Shown here piece after piece: positions 15,937 to 25,800 of a DNA stretch of 56,464 nucleotides (positions are counted from its first letter, which is position 1; each line of letters starts with the position of its first letter). The notes below the pieces were generated by a model. That model was not told the DNA's origin, ran no database searches, and was given only the letters and a program-made list of their open reading frames with translations. The position numbers were made by a program, and so were the translations under genes. Origin of the DNA: Ulvibacter sp047614245 (GTDB taxonomy: Bacteria > Bacteroidota > Bacteroidia > Flavobacteriales > Flavobacteriaceae); assembly GCA_047614245.1 (NCBI GenBank), contig JBLHIC010000007.1, positions 1 through 56,464 on the forward strand. Reading direction: 5' to 3'.

Positions 15937-16692
15937 ATGAATGTTATTATAATCGAAGATGAGAAACCATCGGCCAGAAGACTTCAACGAATGCTTGAGC
16001 GACTGGATGTTAATGTTAGTGTAATGCTGAATAGTGTTGAGGAATCGATAGCCTGGTTTTCAAATAATCCACATCCAGACCTAATATTTCTTGATATTCA
16101 GCTAAGTGATGGTTTATCTTTTGAAATATTTGATGAGGTAGAAGTGAAGAGTTCAATTATATTCACCACAGCCTTTGATGAGTACGCGTTGCAAGCCTTC
16201 AAGCTGAATAGTATCGATTATTTATTAAAACCTATTGATGACGAGGAATTAGAGGGAGCTGTAACTAAATATAAATCTTTAAAGCCTGAATCAACGAGTC
16301 TACAAGTTAACTTTGATGATATTAAAAAATTACTCGTTAATCCTGTTGGAAGAGAATATAAGAAACGTTTTACAACTAAAATTGGTCAACATATAAAGAT
16401 GATACCAGTTGATGAAATAGAATGTTTTTATTCTGAAAACAAAGGAACATACGCACATACAATCGAGGGAAGAGACTATCTTTTAGATACAACACTTGAA
16501 CAATTAGAGGAGGAGTTGTCTCCGGACACATTTTTTCGCATAAGCCGAAAATTCTATGTAAATATAAATGCTATTAAAGATATTATTTCATACACGAATT
16601 CTCGCCTACAATTGAAATTAAATAGCTTTAGGGAGCAAGAGATTATTGTTGCAAGAGAAAGAGTTAAGGATTTTAAGCTATGGCTTGAATAG
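15937..16692 (+). CDS. LytTR-family response regulator
   Basis: 251 residues. The receiver domain (1 to about 120) has the acidic pair Glu7-Asp8, phospho-acceptor Asp53 in LIFLDIQLSDG, the Thr in FTTAFDEYALQAF and the Lys in YLLKPID. The LytTR DNA-binding domain covers about residues 145-250 (KIGQHIKMIPVDEIECFYSE, then FFRISRKFYVNINAI). It closes the operon opened by the DUF2141 gene, and the direct repeat at 12508-12537 is its most likely target. Confidence 0.93.
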   Translation: MNVIIIEDEKPSARRLQRMLERLDVNVSVMLNSVEESIAWFSNNPHPDLIFLDIQLSDGLSFEIFDEVEVKSSIIFTTAFDEYALQAFKLNSIDYLLKPIDDEELEGAVTKYKSLKPESTSLQVNFDDIKKLLVNPVGREYKKRFTTKIGQHIKMIPVDEIECFYSENKGTYAHTIEGRDYLLDTTLEQLEEELSPDTFFRISRKFYVNINAIKDIISYTNSRLQLKLNSFREQEIIVARERVKDFKLWLE

Positions 16693-16945
16693 CTAGAAAT
16701 TGATTATTGTTCATTAATCATTGTTTATTTGTTGAGTTGTGTAGTTGGATTTCTAGATTTTCGGATGTTCGATGCGCAAATCTTCAAAGATGGACTTTTA
16801 GATAATTATAAAGTTACATTATTTGTATATTTCATCCAATACCCAATACCCAACACGCATCAACGAATAAACAATTCAACATTCTTCACAGACCAATAAT
16901 TAATAGACAATGGATAATAATTAATAAAAAATAATCAATGTAAAA
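16693..16945. repeat. 253-bp intergenic repeat tract
   Basis: Convergent genes flank this gap. It contains GATTATTGTTCATTAATCATTG, GGATTTCTAGATTTTCGGATG and CCAATACCCAATACCCAACAC units, the last also seen at 12470-12499. No gene or strong terminator hairpin was seen. Confidence 0.5.
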
Positions 16946-18160
16946 TCAGTCCTTATGTTTATCGATTCTATTATCCTGAAAAGAAGAAGGCAATAACTTC
17001 GGTATAAACTTTACTAATAATGGAAGTAATAATGTGCCACCAGGAAGTAAGAAGATCGTTAGAGAAGGAATCGTTTTACAAATATCAAGTAGTTGTTCTT
17101 TTACCTTAGTTTTTTCCTCAGCATTGAGATCTCTCAAGGCAGATTGCCCCAATAAGACCAGCAACTCGCCACTTTCATCCAATTCTTTTCCTAATCTATT
17201 TTTATTTCTCAATATTAACTTTTTGACAGTCTTTGTAGATTGTTTGTAAAATTGATTGACCGGATTAGAATATTCAAAAAGCTGAATTTTACCAGAATGC
17301 ATGGTCGAAAAATTCCTTAAACTTTGGATAGAATCATCGAGATCATCTTTAGAAAAATTTAGGACAACACATAATTGCTTCAAAAACTTGTATTCTGAAG
17401 CATCGGCTTCATGATCGTCATGAATTGCCAAAATGCAGAGATCTAGAAGATATCTTTTTTCTAAAATACTTTTTTGTGTGAGGTGCTGAATTCCTTCCAG
17501 AGTAAATATCTGTCCTGAATTGGACTTCCCTATCAAATAATCTGACGAAGATTCGAATAACTCTAATAAATGAATGTCATCTTTATTCTTTTTTTCCTTA
17601 GATGTAAGTGCTAAAAAACTACAACTAATAATAGTCGTTTCCAATTCATCAATATGTCGCTTAAGATTTTCTGGGGAAATTAAAAATTCTCTAAAGGCTA
17701 GTATATCAGAATATAACATAGCATATGTCACTAATGATGCAGGGCTTTTTTTAAATAAATTATTAGCCTCGTATAATCGTGCTGCTAGTATCTGCTCCAG
17801 ATTATTACTTGAACTATGTGATAGTGTGAATTTTTGAAAAAAGCCAGTCTTACCTTTCCCAATGTTATTGTAAAAGTCAACTATTACTGTAAAAGCATCG
17901 TCAAAGGAAGCAGTCTGATTCTTACTGAAAAAGGTGAATAAGAGCGCATGGAAAAGATTAATCTTAGTAAACTCTTCTTTAGTAAGCTTCAAATGACTTA
18001 CGGGCTCGTTTTGAACTGCAAACACTGAAACACCATATATGAAGCCAATAGATTTTAATCTATTATAGAAGAATTTTTCGTCTTTAAAGTCGTTTATAAG
18101 TTCTTGATTCTTAAATCGATTCAAAAACTTTGGAATCCAGTCGGCTGCGGATGGGTTCAT
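16946..18160 (-). CDS. LETM1-related protein (flavobacterial biofilm-associated family)
   Basis: 404 residues, soluble and mostly helical, with TerB-like helical content in the middle. The C-terminal segment LTIFLLPGGTLLLPLLVKF followed by IPKLLPSSFQDN (about residues 370-397) is the conserved LETM1 core, where mitochondrial LETM1 proteins have their membrane-proximal motif. In Bacteroidetes such proteins are known as LETM1-related and have been linked to biofilm formation; their molecular role is not established. It is monocistronic and divergent from the DUF4331 genes. The region before LETM1 shows no recognised domain. Confidence 0.8.
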   Translation of the reverse strand: MNPSAADWIPKFLNRFKNQELINDFKDEKFFYNRLKSIGFIYGVSVFAVQNEPVSHLKLTKEEFTKINLFHALLFTFFSKNQTASFDDAFTVIVDFYNNIGKGKTGFFQKFTLSHSSSNNLEQILAARLYEANNLFKKSPASLVTYAMLYSDILAFREFLISPENLKRHIDELETTIISCSFLALTSKEKKNKDDIHLLELFESSSDYLIGKSNSGQIFTLEGIQHLTQKSILEKRYLLDLCILAIHDDHEADASEYKFLKQLCVVLNFSKDDLDDSIQSLRNFSTMHSGKIQLFEYSNPVNQFYKQSTKTVKKLILRNKNRLGKELDESGELLVLLGQSALRDLNAEEKTKVKEQLLDICKTIPSLTIFLLPGGTLLLPLLVKFIPKLLPSSFQDNRIDKHKD

Positions 18161-18306
18161 AGGTTTAAAAAAACTATTTTTGTATTACACTAATACGCTA
18201 ATTTTGAAATTAGTAAAAAATTAACGATTTTAAAAAAACCAAGGAACTACTTTTATTGTAAATAATTCCAACAAGTAAAAATAAGTATTAAATAATAACT
18301 TAAATT

Positions 18307-19020
18307 ATGAAAAAAACAAAATTTTTTGCAGTAATAGGATGCTTGGGATTAGCTGTGCTTTCTGTTGTACTAATTGCTGCAGACCATATTGATGCTCCTT
18401 CAATATCAGGCACATCAACGGATATTTCCGATTTTTATGCCTTTCAAGGTGAAGATCCCAATAATCTGGTGTTCGTAGTTAATGTGCAAGGAATATTGGC
18501 TCCGGGAGGACCAACAGAGCAAGCTGTATTCGATGAAAATGTTTTGTTGGAAATAAACATTGACAATAACAATGATCTAGTTGAAGATAAAGTAATTCAA
18601 ATCATTAAGAGGACCGATCCATCCACTATGGAAGATACTATGTACTTTTTTGGTCCAGTAGCGGTTCAATCTTCTCAGACAGGTTTGAATAGTACAATCG
18701 ATAGTGCTAATCTATCAGGTAGTGTAAAAATATCTACAACCACAGAAATCGAGACTACTACGACTAATGGTATGATGTTTTTTGCTGGTCCTCGAGAGGA
18801 TCCTTTTTACTTTGATTTTGCGCGATACAACGAAATTTTAAATGGGGCAACTACGGGATTCAATAACCCTGGGACAGATACTTTTGCAGGTACTAATGTA
18901 CTATCGGTTGTAATTGAAGTTCCGAAAGCACTTTTGGGTTCAGGTACAGTTGGTGCTAATCCACTTGCGCCAACAACATCCGTTTATGGGATTTGGGTTG
19001 AGGCGAAAAGAAAACAATAA
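18307..19020 (+). CDS. DUF4331 exported protein
   Basis: 237 residues with a signal peptide (VIGCLGLAVLSVVLIAA). The DUF4331 domain starts ADHIDAPSISGTSTDISDFYAF, its hallmark, with NLVFVVNVQG and LLEINIDNNNDLVEDKVIQI after it. A later PREDPFYFDFARY is also typical. The family is widespread in Bacteroidetes and has unknown function. It is followed 27 bp later by a second DUF4331-type gene. The 146-bp upstream gap is AT-rich and carries a GGAAC motif at 18243. Confidence 0.88.
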   Translation: MKKTKFFAVIGCLGLAVLSVVLIAADHIDAPSISGTSTDISDFYAFQGEDPNNLVFVVNVQGILAPGGPTEQAVFDENVLLEINIDNNNDLVEDKVIQIIKRTDPSTMEDTMYFFGPVAVQSSQTGLNSTIDSANLSGSVKISTTTEIETTTTNGMMFFAGPREDPFYFDFARYNEILNGATTGFNNPGTDTFAGTNVLSVVIEVPKALLGSGTVGANPLAPTTSVYGIWVEAKRKQ

Positions 19021-19047
19021 AAAGTAATAATTCGAAAAAAGAATAAC

Positions 19048-19680
19048 ATGAAAACATATAAATTTATAGTAACTTTTACAGCTATTTGTGCAGCTTTATT
19101 GTTCGTTCAATGTGAAGATGCAGATGATAATGGAAATGTCATAGGACTAGCTACCTGCAATGATGGCCTTCAGAATGGAGATGAGATGGGGGTAGATTGT
19201 GGCGGCACTAATTGCGAAGCTTGTTTAGCAGGATTGGATTTCACAGGAACCTATGCTCAGGAAGATCAAATGGGACGTCCAGGAATTAATACCGTTTTTG
19301 GCACTACTGGAATGAAAGACGCCTTTAATGTTACAATACCAAGCAATATGCAAGCTGCTTTTCAAACCAATTTTCAAACCAATTTGTTGACATTGAACCC
19401 AGCATATACGACAAATGCACTGGGACTGGATGCAGCGACATTCACGACAGTTTTGTCAAATGACGTTCTGTGGGTCGCTGAAACTGGAATTACCACATAC
19501 TTTAATGGTACTGAAATTCTAACCGGAAGAACCTTAAGTGATGATGTTATTGACGTATCATTACTTCTAATTTTTGGTGGTCCGGCAGGTATGGATAATC
19601 CGACTTTAGTGAGTGATTTTGTTTCAGTAAATGATGCTGCATTTTCTACTAGTTTTCCATATCTAACTAATGCATTTTAA
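19048..19680 (+). CDS. DUF4331-related lipoprotein with Cys-rich linker
   Basis: 210 residues. Signal peptide with a Cys at residue 22 (FVQC) suggests a lipoprotein. Next is the Cys-rich segment CNDGLQNGDEMGVDCGG then TNCEAC, a linker seen on surface proteins of marine bacteria. The rest matches the C-terminal half of DUF4331: FNVTIPSNMQAAFQ, GRTLSDDVIDVSLLLIFGG, then LVSDFVSVND and FPYLTNAF at the end. The two DUF4331 genes are probably co-transcribed and may work together at the cell surface. Confidence 0.8.
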   Translation: MKTYKFIVTFTAICAALLFVQCEDADDNGNVIGLATCNDGLQNGDEMGVDCGGTNCEACLAGLDFTGTYAQEDQMGRPGINTVFGTTGMKDAFNVTIPSNMQAAFQTNFQTNLLTLNPAYTTNALGLDAATFTTVLSNDVLWVAETGITTYFNGTEILTGRTLSDDVIDVSLLLIFGGPAGMDNPTLVSDFVSVNDAAFSTSFPYLTNAF

Positions 19681-19698
19681 ATTGTGGATTGAATAAAG

Positions 19699-19863
19699 AA
19701 AAGAGGCTAGCTAAAAAGTGAAAATGAGTCAAATTGTCTTGTCGAGTCCATCGGCTTCGCTCAGGATAATCTAAAGTAGAAACCTTTTTGCATAGTCAAG
19801 GACTAGTAGTTCTCAACTGCGCTCGAACAGTCATCAAAACCAACTTTTTAGACAGTCTCTTTT
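19699..19863. mobile_element. MITE-like palindromic element between DUF4331 and TPR genes
   Basis: Terminal inverted repeats of 22 bp (AAAAGAGGCTAGCTAAAAAG on the left; the reverse complement of the right end reads AAAAGAGACTGTCTAAAAAG) match at 18 of 22 positions. The interior has GAGTCCATCGGCTTCGCTCAGG and TTCTCAACTGCGCTCGAAC motifs typical of flavobacterial palindromic intergenic repeats. The element is about 165 bp, has no ORF, and fills nearly the whole gap. No target-site duplication could be defined. Confidence 0.6.
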
Positions 19864-19879
19864 ATTTCATAACGAATTT

Positions 19880-21160
19880 ATGAAGAATCTAATAACACTC
19901 ACATGTTTGCTTTTAGTGGTGGGATGCGCAAGAGATAACTCTCAGGAAATCACCTCGGTTCTAGATTATGAAGAATATCTAACGGCAACTATGACGCCTT
20001 CAAAAGATGAAGCCCTAAATGAATTGGTTTTTTGGAAACTTCGTCTTACAAAAGATTCATTAAGTACTATTGCACTTAGTAAAATTGCTGGTTTGTATAC
20101 ATCTTTGTATACTATTACAGGTGATATTTCAGACCTATATACTGCGGAAAAAATAATAAAGAAAGCGCTCCGACTTTCAGCAAGGAATAAAGACACCTAT
20201 TTGCGATCGCTAGCCCATAATTATATAACGCAGCACCGATTTAAAGAAGCAAAAGTCCTTTTGGATAGTGCATATGAATTTCCAGATAATAGACGAGCAA
20301 CAGAGTTTATGTTATTTGATGTATCAATGGAGTTAGGCGATTATCGCAAAGCGGATGAAGTTTTGGGTAAAATAAAAAACAACGCCGACCATAATTATTT
20401 AATTCGGCTGTCAAAATGGAGTGATCATAAAGGCAATTTGGATGCGGCGATTCGCTATATGGAGCAGGCAAAAAACATCGCCGAATCTGGAGGCGTTGAA
20501 TCTTTAAAAGTTTGGACCTATTCGAACATAGCCGATTTTTATAGTCACGCCGGAAGGTTAAAGGATGCTTATGAGCATTATTTAATGACCCTAGAACTGC
20601 AACCGGATAATGCTTATGCGAAAAAAAGTATTGCCTGGATTGTTTATGCTTCTGAAAAAAATTCTGCTGAGGCAACCAGAATACTAGATGCAATTTCAAC
20701 CTACCATAAAGTTCCCGATTATTATTTACTCAAAGCTGAATTGGCTGAATTTGACGAGAATCATTCCGAAGTAAAAGCTCAAGAAGAAAACTTTATAAAG
20801 GCCTTGGCAACTAAAGATTATGGAGATATGTATAATGCCTATTTAATTGAGTTGTATGCCAAGACCAAGCCTGAATATGCCTTGAGTCTGGCGAAATTGG
20901 AAGTCGAAAATCGCGCAACCCCCGAAGCATATCAGTTATTAGCGTATGCCCAGTTAATGGCTGGAAAAAGTGATAAAGCACTGATGACGATTAAAAGCTA
21001 TGTAACAGGACGGACTTTTGAGCCTAAAGCGACTTACATAAGCGCTTTAGTTTATAAAGCTAATGGGATGGTTGATAAACTACCCGGTTTAAAAGCTGAA
21101 TTAAATGATGCTGCATTTGAATTGGGTCCGGTAATCATGCGAGAAATTGAAAAATTATAG
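19880..21160 (+). CDS. TPR-repeat lipoprotein
   Basis: 426 residues. Lipoprotein signal with Cys16 (LLVVGC). The body is made of TPR units: YLRSLAHNYITQHRFKEAKVL, VWTYSNIADFYSHAGRLKDAYEHY and AYQLLAYAQLMAGKSDKALMT are clear repeats. TPR lipoproteins act as scaffolds; its partner is not known. It follows the DUF4331 pair, from which it is separated by the MITE-like element, so the three genes may once have been one operon. Confidence 0.85.
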   Translation: MKNLITLTCLLLVVGCARDNSQEITSVLDYEEYLTATMTPSKDEALNELVFWKLRLTKDSLSTIALSKIAGLYTSLYTITGDISDLYTAEKIIKKALRLSARNKDTYLRSLAHNYITQHRFKEAKVLLDSAYEFPDNRRATEFMLFDVSMELGDYRKADEVLGKIKNNADHNYLIRLSKWSDHKGNLDAAIRYMEQAKNIAESGGVESLKVWTYSNIADFYSHAGRLKDAYEHYLMTLELQPDNAYAKKSIAWIVYASEKNSAEATRILDAISTYHKVPDYYLLKAELAEFDENHSEVKAQEENFIKALATKDYGDMYNAYLIELYAKTKPEYALSLAKLEVENRATPEAYQLLAYAQLMAGKSDKALMTIKSYVTGRTFEPKATYISALVYKANGMVDKLPGLKAELNDAAFELGPVIMREIEKL

Positions 21161-21235
21161 TATTTCAAAAATGAAGTCGATTCTCTGATTATCTTTTTTT
21201 ATGTGAGTCAGTTCGAATTGTAAATATTCGATCTT

Positions 21236-21769
21236 TTAAGGGCTAACTATACCAAGGGTATATAATTGAGAAAGTGCAGGTGATGTACTGCCGCCCATAG
21301 GTTCCAGTGTAATACCGAAAGCTTCTGGGACGGGAATATTTTCAAACTTAAAGACTCCCTTGTCTTCATCTATAATAGTGCCAATAAGTCCAACGCTAGT
21401 TGGAGTTAGAGATTCCATTATAAGAGACCATACTTGATAAACCTTGCCGGTTGGAGGAGTTAGTAATCCTTTTGTATCTATGTATGCTACATTTTCAGTT
21501 TTATTATAATATACCTTAGCAAATGCATTGGAGGCTTCGGCTTGATTACCAGGTAATGTAATTGAATTATATGTTTTGGACCGAATAATATTTATAATTA
21601 CATTGGCTTCAGCTAGTTGTCCTTCCATAAACTGATTATCTTTCTGAAGTTCAGTATTTTCAGTCGTAGTAATTTCAACGTTCTCCGTTAAGCCATGATT
21701 CTGTTGTAGCAACCAGAAAACACCGCCAATGCAAAGAATAGCGGCTGCCCATCCTAAATCGCTATACAT
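21236..21769 (-). CDS. Truncated anti-sigma factor (RskA-type C-terminal domain)
   Basis: 177 residues: a single membrane helix at the very start (GWAAAILCIGGVFWLL), a coiled linker (NTELQKDNQFMEGQLAEAN) and an RskA-type domain (AFAKVYYNKTENVAYID, GKVYQVWSLI, LEPMGGSTSP). Intact relatives have about 80-100 more N-terminal residues that bind the sigma factor; these are missing here. The ORF starts at an ATG overlapping the stop of a 42-codon sigma-factor remnant (TGATG). The frame stays open upstream through the motif YSLYSEAIHGI, which itself belongs to the sigma factor. The locus is therefore a sigma/anti-sigma pair collapsed by deletion. Confidence 0.75.
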   Translation of the reverse strand: MYSDLGWAAAILCIGGVFWLLQQNHGLTENVEITTTENTELQKDNQFMEGQLAEANVIINIIRSKTYNSITLPGNQAEASNAFAKVYYNKTENVAYIDTKGLLTPPTGKVYQVWSLIMESLTPTSVGLIGTIIDEDKGVFKFENIPVPEAFGITLEPMGGSTSPALSQLYTLGIVSP

Positions 21770-21897
21770 CAGTGATTTATAGCATAGATGAACTTTCTTA
21801 ATCCCATGAATTGCTTCGGAATATAAGCTGTATATTCTAAAAATGCCTTTTCATTCCCTTTTTGCAATTCTATAATTAAAGCATCTGGTTGCTTCAT
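21769..21897 (-). pseudogene. ECF sigma factor remnant fused to the truncated anti-sigma gene
   Basis: From the ATG at 21897 the first 21 residues (MKQPDALIIELQKGNEKAFL then E) match the N-terminus of an ECF sigma factor. The frame then shifts: this reading ends at a TGA at 21769-21771, while the sigma sequence continues as YSLYSEAIHGI in the other frame, which is also the anti-sigma frame. A one-base loss in the GAATATAC stretch would explain the shift. The remaining sigma regions 2-4 and the N-terminus of the anti-sigma factor are absent. Confidence 0.65.
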
Positions 21898-22093
21898 TGT
21901 TAGTTTGGTCTTGCTAGTCGCTTATAAATATAATTTGAAATTTATAAAATCTAATAGATTATTCAAAAGCTTTTTAAATTTCGGCACCATCTTTGAATAG
22001 TATATAACAGTAAATTGAAAATCAAAGTGAAACATAAAGTAAACTTCAATATTCACTGATTTCACTAAAAAGAAACATTTTGATTTGACTCAT

Positions 22094-22132
22094 AAAAAAA
22101 ACCATCTTTAAAGCTCTTAAAGACGGTTTTTT
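22094..22132 (-). terminator. Intrinsic terminator after the superoxide dismutase gene
   Basis: Arms AAACCATCTTTAA and TTAAAGACGGTTT pair around AGCTC, with A and T runs on both sides, so it can act in both directions. It lies just downstream of the leftward sodC stop. Confidence 0.8.
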
Positions 22133-22152
22133 GTTGTGTTCTAATTCGATAA

Positions 22153-22746
22153 TTACTCAATAATACCTCCACAGCTAACTCTTCCTCCAGCAGCACCAGT
22201 AGGTTGCGTGGTATAATCATCAACACCTTGATGTACTATAATTGCTTTGCCAATAATATTTTTATTCTCATCATCGCACCCAATGCACCATTCATCTGTC
22301 TCCATTGAAATCCCACCATCTCCATTTTCACCTGCAGTTAAATTACCAATATCACCTTTATGAAAACCTTCAGCATCTCCCCATTTGCCATGTTTTGCCA
22401 TAGTAGGATTCCAATGACCTCCAGACGATTTGCCATCAGGCGAGGAACAATCTGCCTTTTCATGAATATGAACTGCGTGAACTCCTTCCGTTAATCCACT
22501 CAGCTTCATTTCGAACCTTACCATTCCATTCACTTCTGTGAATTCGGCTTTCCCCACTGTAGTGCTCTCACTTTTAGATTCTAAGGCAAATGAAACAGAT
22601 TTTGGTGTAGTCTTTTTTACAGCAGCTTTAACAACCTTTTCTGTTTTTTCAAACACAATTTCTTCTGCATCCTTTTTATTTTCTTTACAACCAATGAACG
22701 CTATTAAAGCTATGGCCACTAATGATATTCCAAATTTTTTCATCAT
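22153..22746 (-). CDS. sodC: Cu/Zn superoxide dismutase, lipoprotein
   Basis: 197 residues. Lipoprotein signal with Cys20 (FIGC). The copper ligands are His93 and His95 in HAVHIHEKADC, with His111 (GGHWNP) and His172 (IVHQGVDDY); His120 and His129 lie in the zinc loop (KHGKWGDAEGFHKGD). Cys100 and Cys192 (GGRVSCGGI) should form the family disulfide. An extra CIGC pair at 154-157 is not in the standard fold. It would dismutate periplasmic superoxide. The charged linker of about 30 residues after the lipobox is typical of membrane-tethered forms. Confidence 0.93.
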   Translation of the reverse strand: MMKKFGISLVAIALIAFIGCKENKKDAEEIVFEKTEKVVKAAVKKTTPKSVSFALESKSESTTVGKAEFTEVNGMVRFEMKLSGLTEGVHAVHIHEKADCSSPDGKSSGGHWNPTMAKHGKWGDAEGFHKGDIGNLTAGENGDGGISMETDEWCIGCDDENKNIIGKAIIVHQGVDDYTTQPTGAAGGRVSCGGIIE

Positions 22747-22779
22747 TTTTTTTATTTATGAATTAGTATAATGATAAAT

Positions 22780-22812
22780 GCAAGATAAGACGATTACCGT
22801 CCAATTACAAAA
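22780..22812 (-). promoter_or_regulatory. Predicted promoter of sodC
   Basis: On the minus strand a TTTTG (-33) is followed after 20 bases by TATCTTGC, which is close to the TAnnTTTG -7 consensus. The pair lies about 35-65 bases upstream of the start codon. Confidence 0.4.
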
Positions 22813-22838
22813 CATTTGTTGGTCTAAATGATAACCGA

Positions 22839-25800
22839 TCAGTCTAAGCTAAATTTCTTTAAATCCTTAAAAGGTGAAACTTTTGCCTGTTCTAATCGCG
22901 TCTTGTATATCTTCCATTCATTTTCGAAAAAACTATTGGTTTGCCTTAATGCTTCATTTAAGGCATCTTTTGCGTGTTTCATTAGAAGAGTCTCCGTATT
23001 TGTTATCCCATTAGGCCGACTACCACTATACCAGCCTGCAGATCCCAACCGCTGCATTACATTAGTTTCAGGATTGCGCGTTATACCTTGTCTTTTGTCT
23101 TCTTTCCCAATATAAATAGCAATAACGGAATCAATTTTCTTAGTTATTTTTTTACTCATAGCTATTTCCTCCTTGTATTTCTTGGAGTCATCATCTTTTA
23201 ATCTCTTGCTTAATTCTTTGGCTATATTTTTACTTTCAACCATCTGTTTTACAGCATCAGCGGCAGTCTGAGTCATTGCTTCGATTTCTTTTGAAGCAGT
23301 ATAACTTTCATTAATAGCCTTCATTGAGATGTTTAGTCTTGGATCGCTTTCAACTTTTATAGCGGTCGATGAAGTGTTCCCATTAAATTCAAGGTCAACT
23401 CTATAAATACCTGGTTTAACTGTAGTACCTCCCGGTTCATTAGTACGTTTTCTAATTTTCCTAGAAGGTCTGTCAACTCCTGCTTCATCAAGTCGCCATT
23501 TCCAAGTATAAATTCCAGTACTGTCAGGTATTTTTCTTTTACGCGTTCGAATCAATCTAGTATCGTCATAGATTTTTAAATAAATAGAATCTTTACTCGC
23601 ACCCTTGTTTTCTTCGGAAGTATCCTCCGTTTCATCATCCTCACCTTCAGAATCGGTATCTTCTTTGTCCTCAACTTTTTCATCTTTCTTTTTCTGAAAG
23701 TAAAACTTAATTAAGGCACCGCTGTCCCGATTTTCACCATTGAATATTGCATCGCCTCCAAATCTACTTCCTGTAGGTTGTTGATAAGTAGATTGATAAG
23801 CTGTTGGTGGGTCGAACACTTTTATATCAGAAGTAAGTAAACTCTTATTCTTAGCAAGCGCCCGCAACGGACGAATATCGTCCAAAATCCAAGCTGCGCG
23901 TCCAAAAGTGCCGATAATTAGATCGTGCTCCCGCGGATGAATAACCAAATCCTTAACTGGAACTGTTGGAAAATGATGGGTCCATTTTGTCCAGCTATTT
24001 CCCGCATTTAAGGAAATATATAGCCCGTCATCAGTTCCTAAAAATAGTAGGTTCTTTTCAACTGGATCTTCAACGATACTCAGGGCATAACTTATTACAT
24101 CCGTAGCGTCCGCAATTCGTTCCCAAGTTTTTCCATAATCGTGAGTGCGATAGACATAAGGAGTATAATTAAATCTTCGGTAATCATTTGCCACTAGCAG
24201 CGCTTCGCCTTTATTTTTATTTGATGCCCTAATTTGAACGATCCAACTTCCCACGGGCAGACTTTTTAGATTTTTTGAAACATCTGTCCAGGATTGACCT
24301 CCGTTTTGTGTATAATGAACCCGTCCATCATCTGTTGCAGCCCAGAGCATATTCGCCTCAAGAGGTGAGGGTTCAATTACAAGGACTGTTGTATGGTTTT
24401 CAGCTCCTGTTGCATCCATTGTTAATCCACCACTTTCGGCCTGCTTTTGCTTCGTAGGGTCGTTGGTGCTTAAATCCGGAGAAATAACTTCCCATGTTAA
24501 ACCTTTGTCTATACTTTTGTGTACAAATTGACTTCCGAAGTACAGCGTACTATTATCGAAAGGATCTATATTGATTGCAGCATTCCAGTTAAAACGTAGG
24601 TTTACATTTGGGTCTGGATGTGTAGGCCGTACTGTATAATTGTTTCCTGTAATATGATCGTATCGACTTACATATCCTTGCTGACTCATACTCCATCCAT
24701 ACTGACTATCATCACGATCTGGAATTACATCAAATCCATCCCCGAATGAAATTTCTTGCCAATAATCATTTCGAATACCCTGTGCTTTCCATACATAAGC
24801 AGGGCCCCGCCAACTTCCGTTATCTTGCATTCCCCCATAGACATTATAAGGAAATTCATTATCTACATTTATATGGTAAAACTGAGCAACAGGTAAATTT
24901 CCAATAAAGCGCCATGTTTTTCCACCATCGCGTGTTATATTCATTCCGCCATCGTTCCCATCGATCATAAAACTTCCGTCAGTTGGATGAATCCACCATG
25001 CGTGATGATCTGGATGAACGCCATTATCCACCCCATATGCGGGCATCAATTGTTCAAAGTTTTTTCCGCCGTCTTCAGATACATTTACGTAAGTATACAC
25101 CGAGAAAACTCTATTTTCGTTTTCAGGATCTACTCTTATATCGCTGTAGTAAAAGGGACGGTTTCCAATGTCATTTTTATCATTTATCTTCTTGAACGTA
25201 AATCCGCCGTCTTCAGACTTGTACAATGCATTTTTCTTTGCCTCGATTAGCGCATAGACAATATTTGGTTTATTTGGTGCAATCGCGATACCTATCCTTC
25301 CGAGTTCACCTTTTGGCAACCCATCTTTATCTGTACGCTTCTCCCAGCTATCACCTCCATTATGCGTAACATATAGTCCAGAACCTTCACCTCCCGATTT
25401 AAAAAACCAAGGATCTCTTTTATGCTCCCACATTGCCACGATTAGCTTGTTTGGATTGATAGGATCCATAACCATATCACCAACGCCAGATCTGATATTA
25501 GTAAATAAAATTTTATTCCAAGTTTTTCCACCGTCTGTAGTTTTAAAAACACCTCGTTCTGGATGTTCACCCCAAGGAGAACCAATCGCTCCTACATAGA
25601 CAGTATTTGGGTCTGTTGGGTCAATTATTACTCGATGAATATGGCGCGTTTTTTCTAAGCCCATTAAATCCCAGTTCTTTCCCCCATCTAAGGATCGATA
25701 AACTCCGTATCCTCCGTTTAAACTGTTACGTGGATTACCCTCACCAGTTCCGACCCATACCACTGACGGATTTGATTGCTGAATCGCTACAGCACCAACC

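Noticed and set aside
16946..18160. Mitochondrial-type ion exchange function for the LETM1-related protein
   Set aside because: Only the short C-terminal core is similar; the function of bacterial members is not established.
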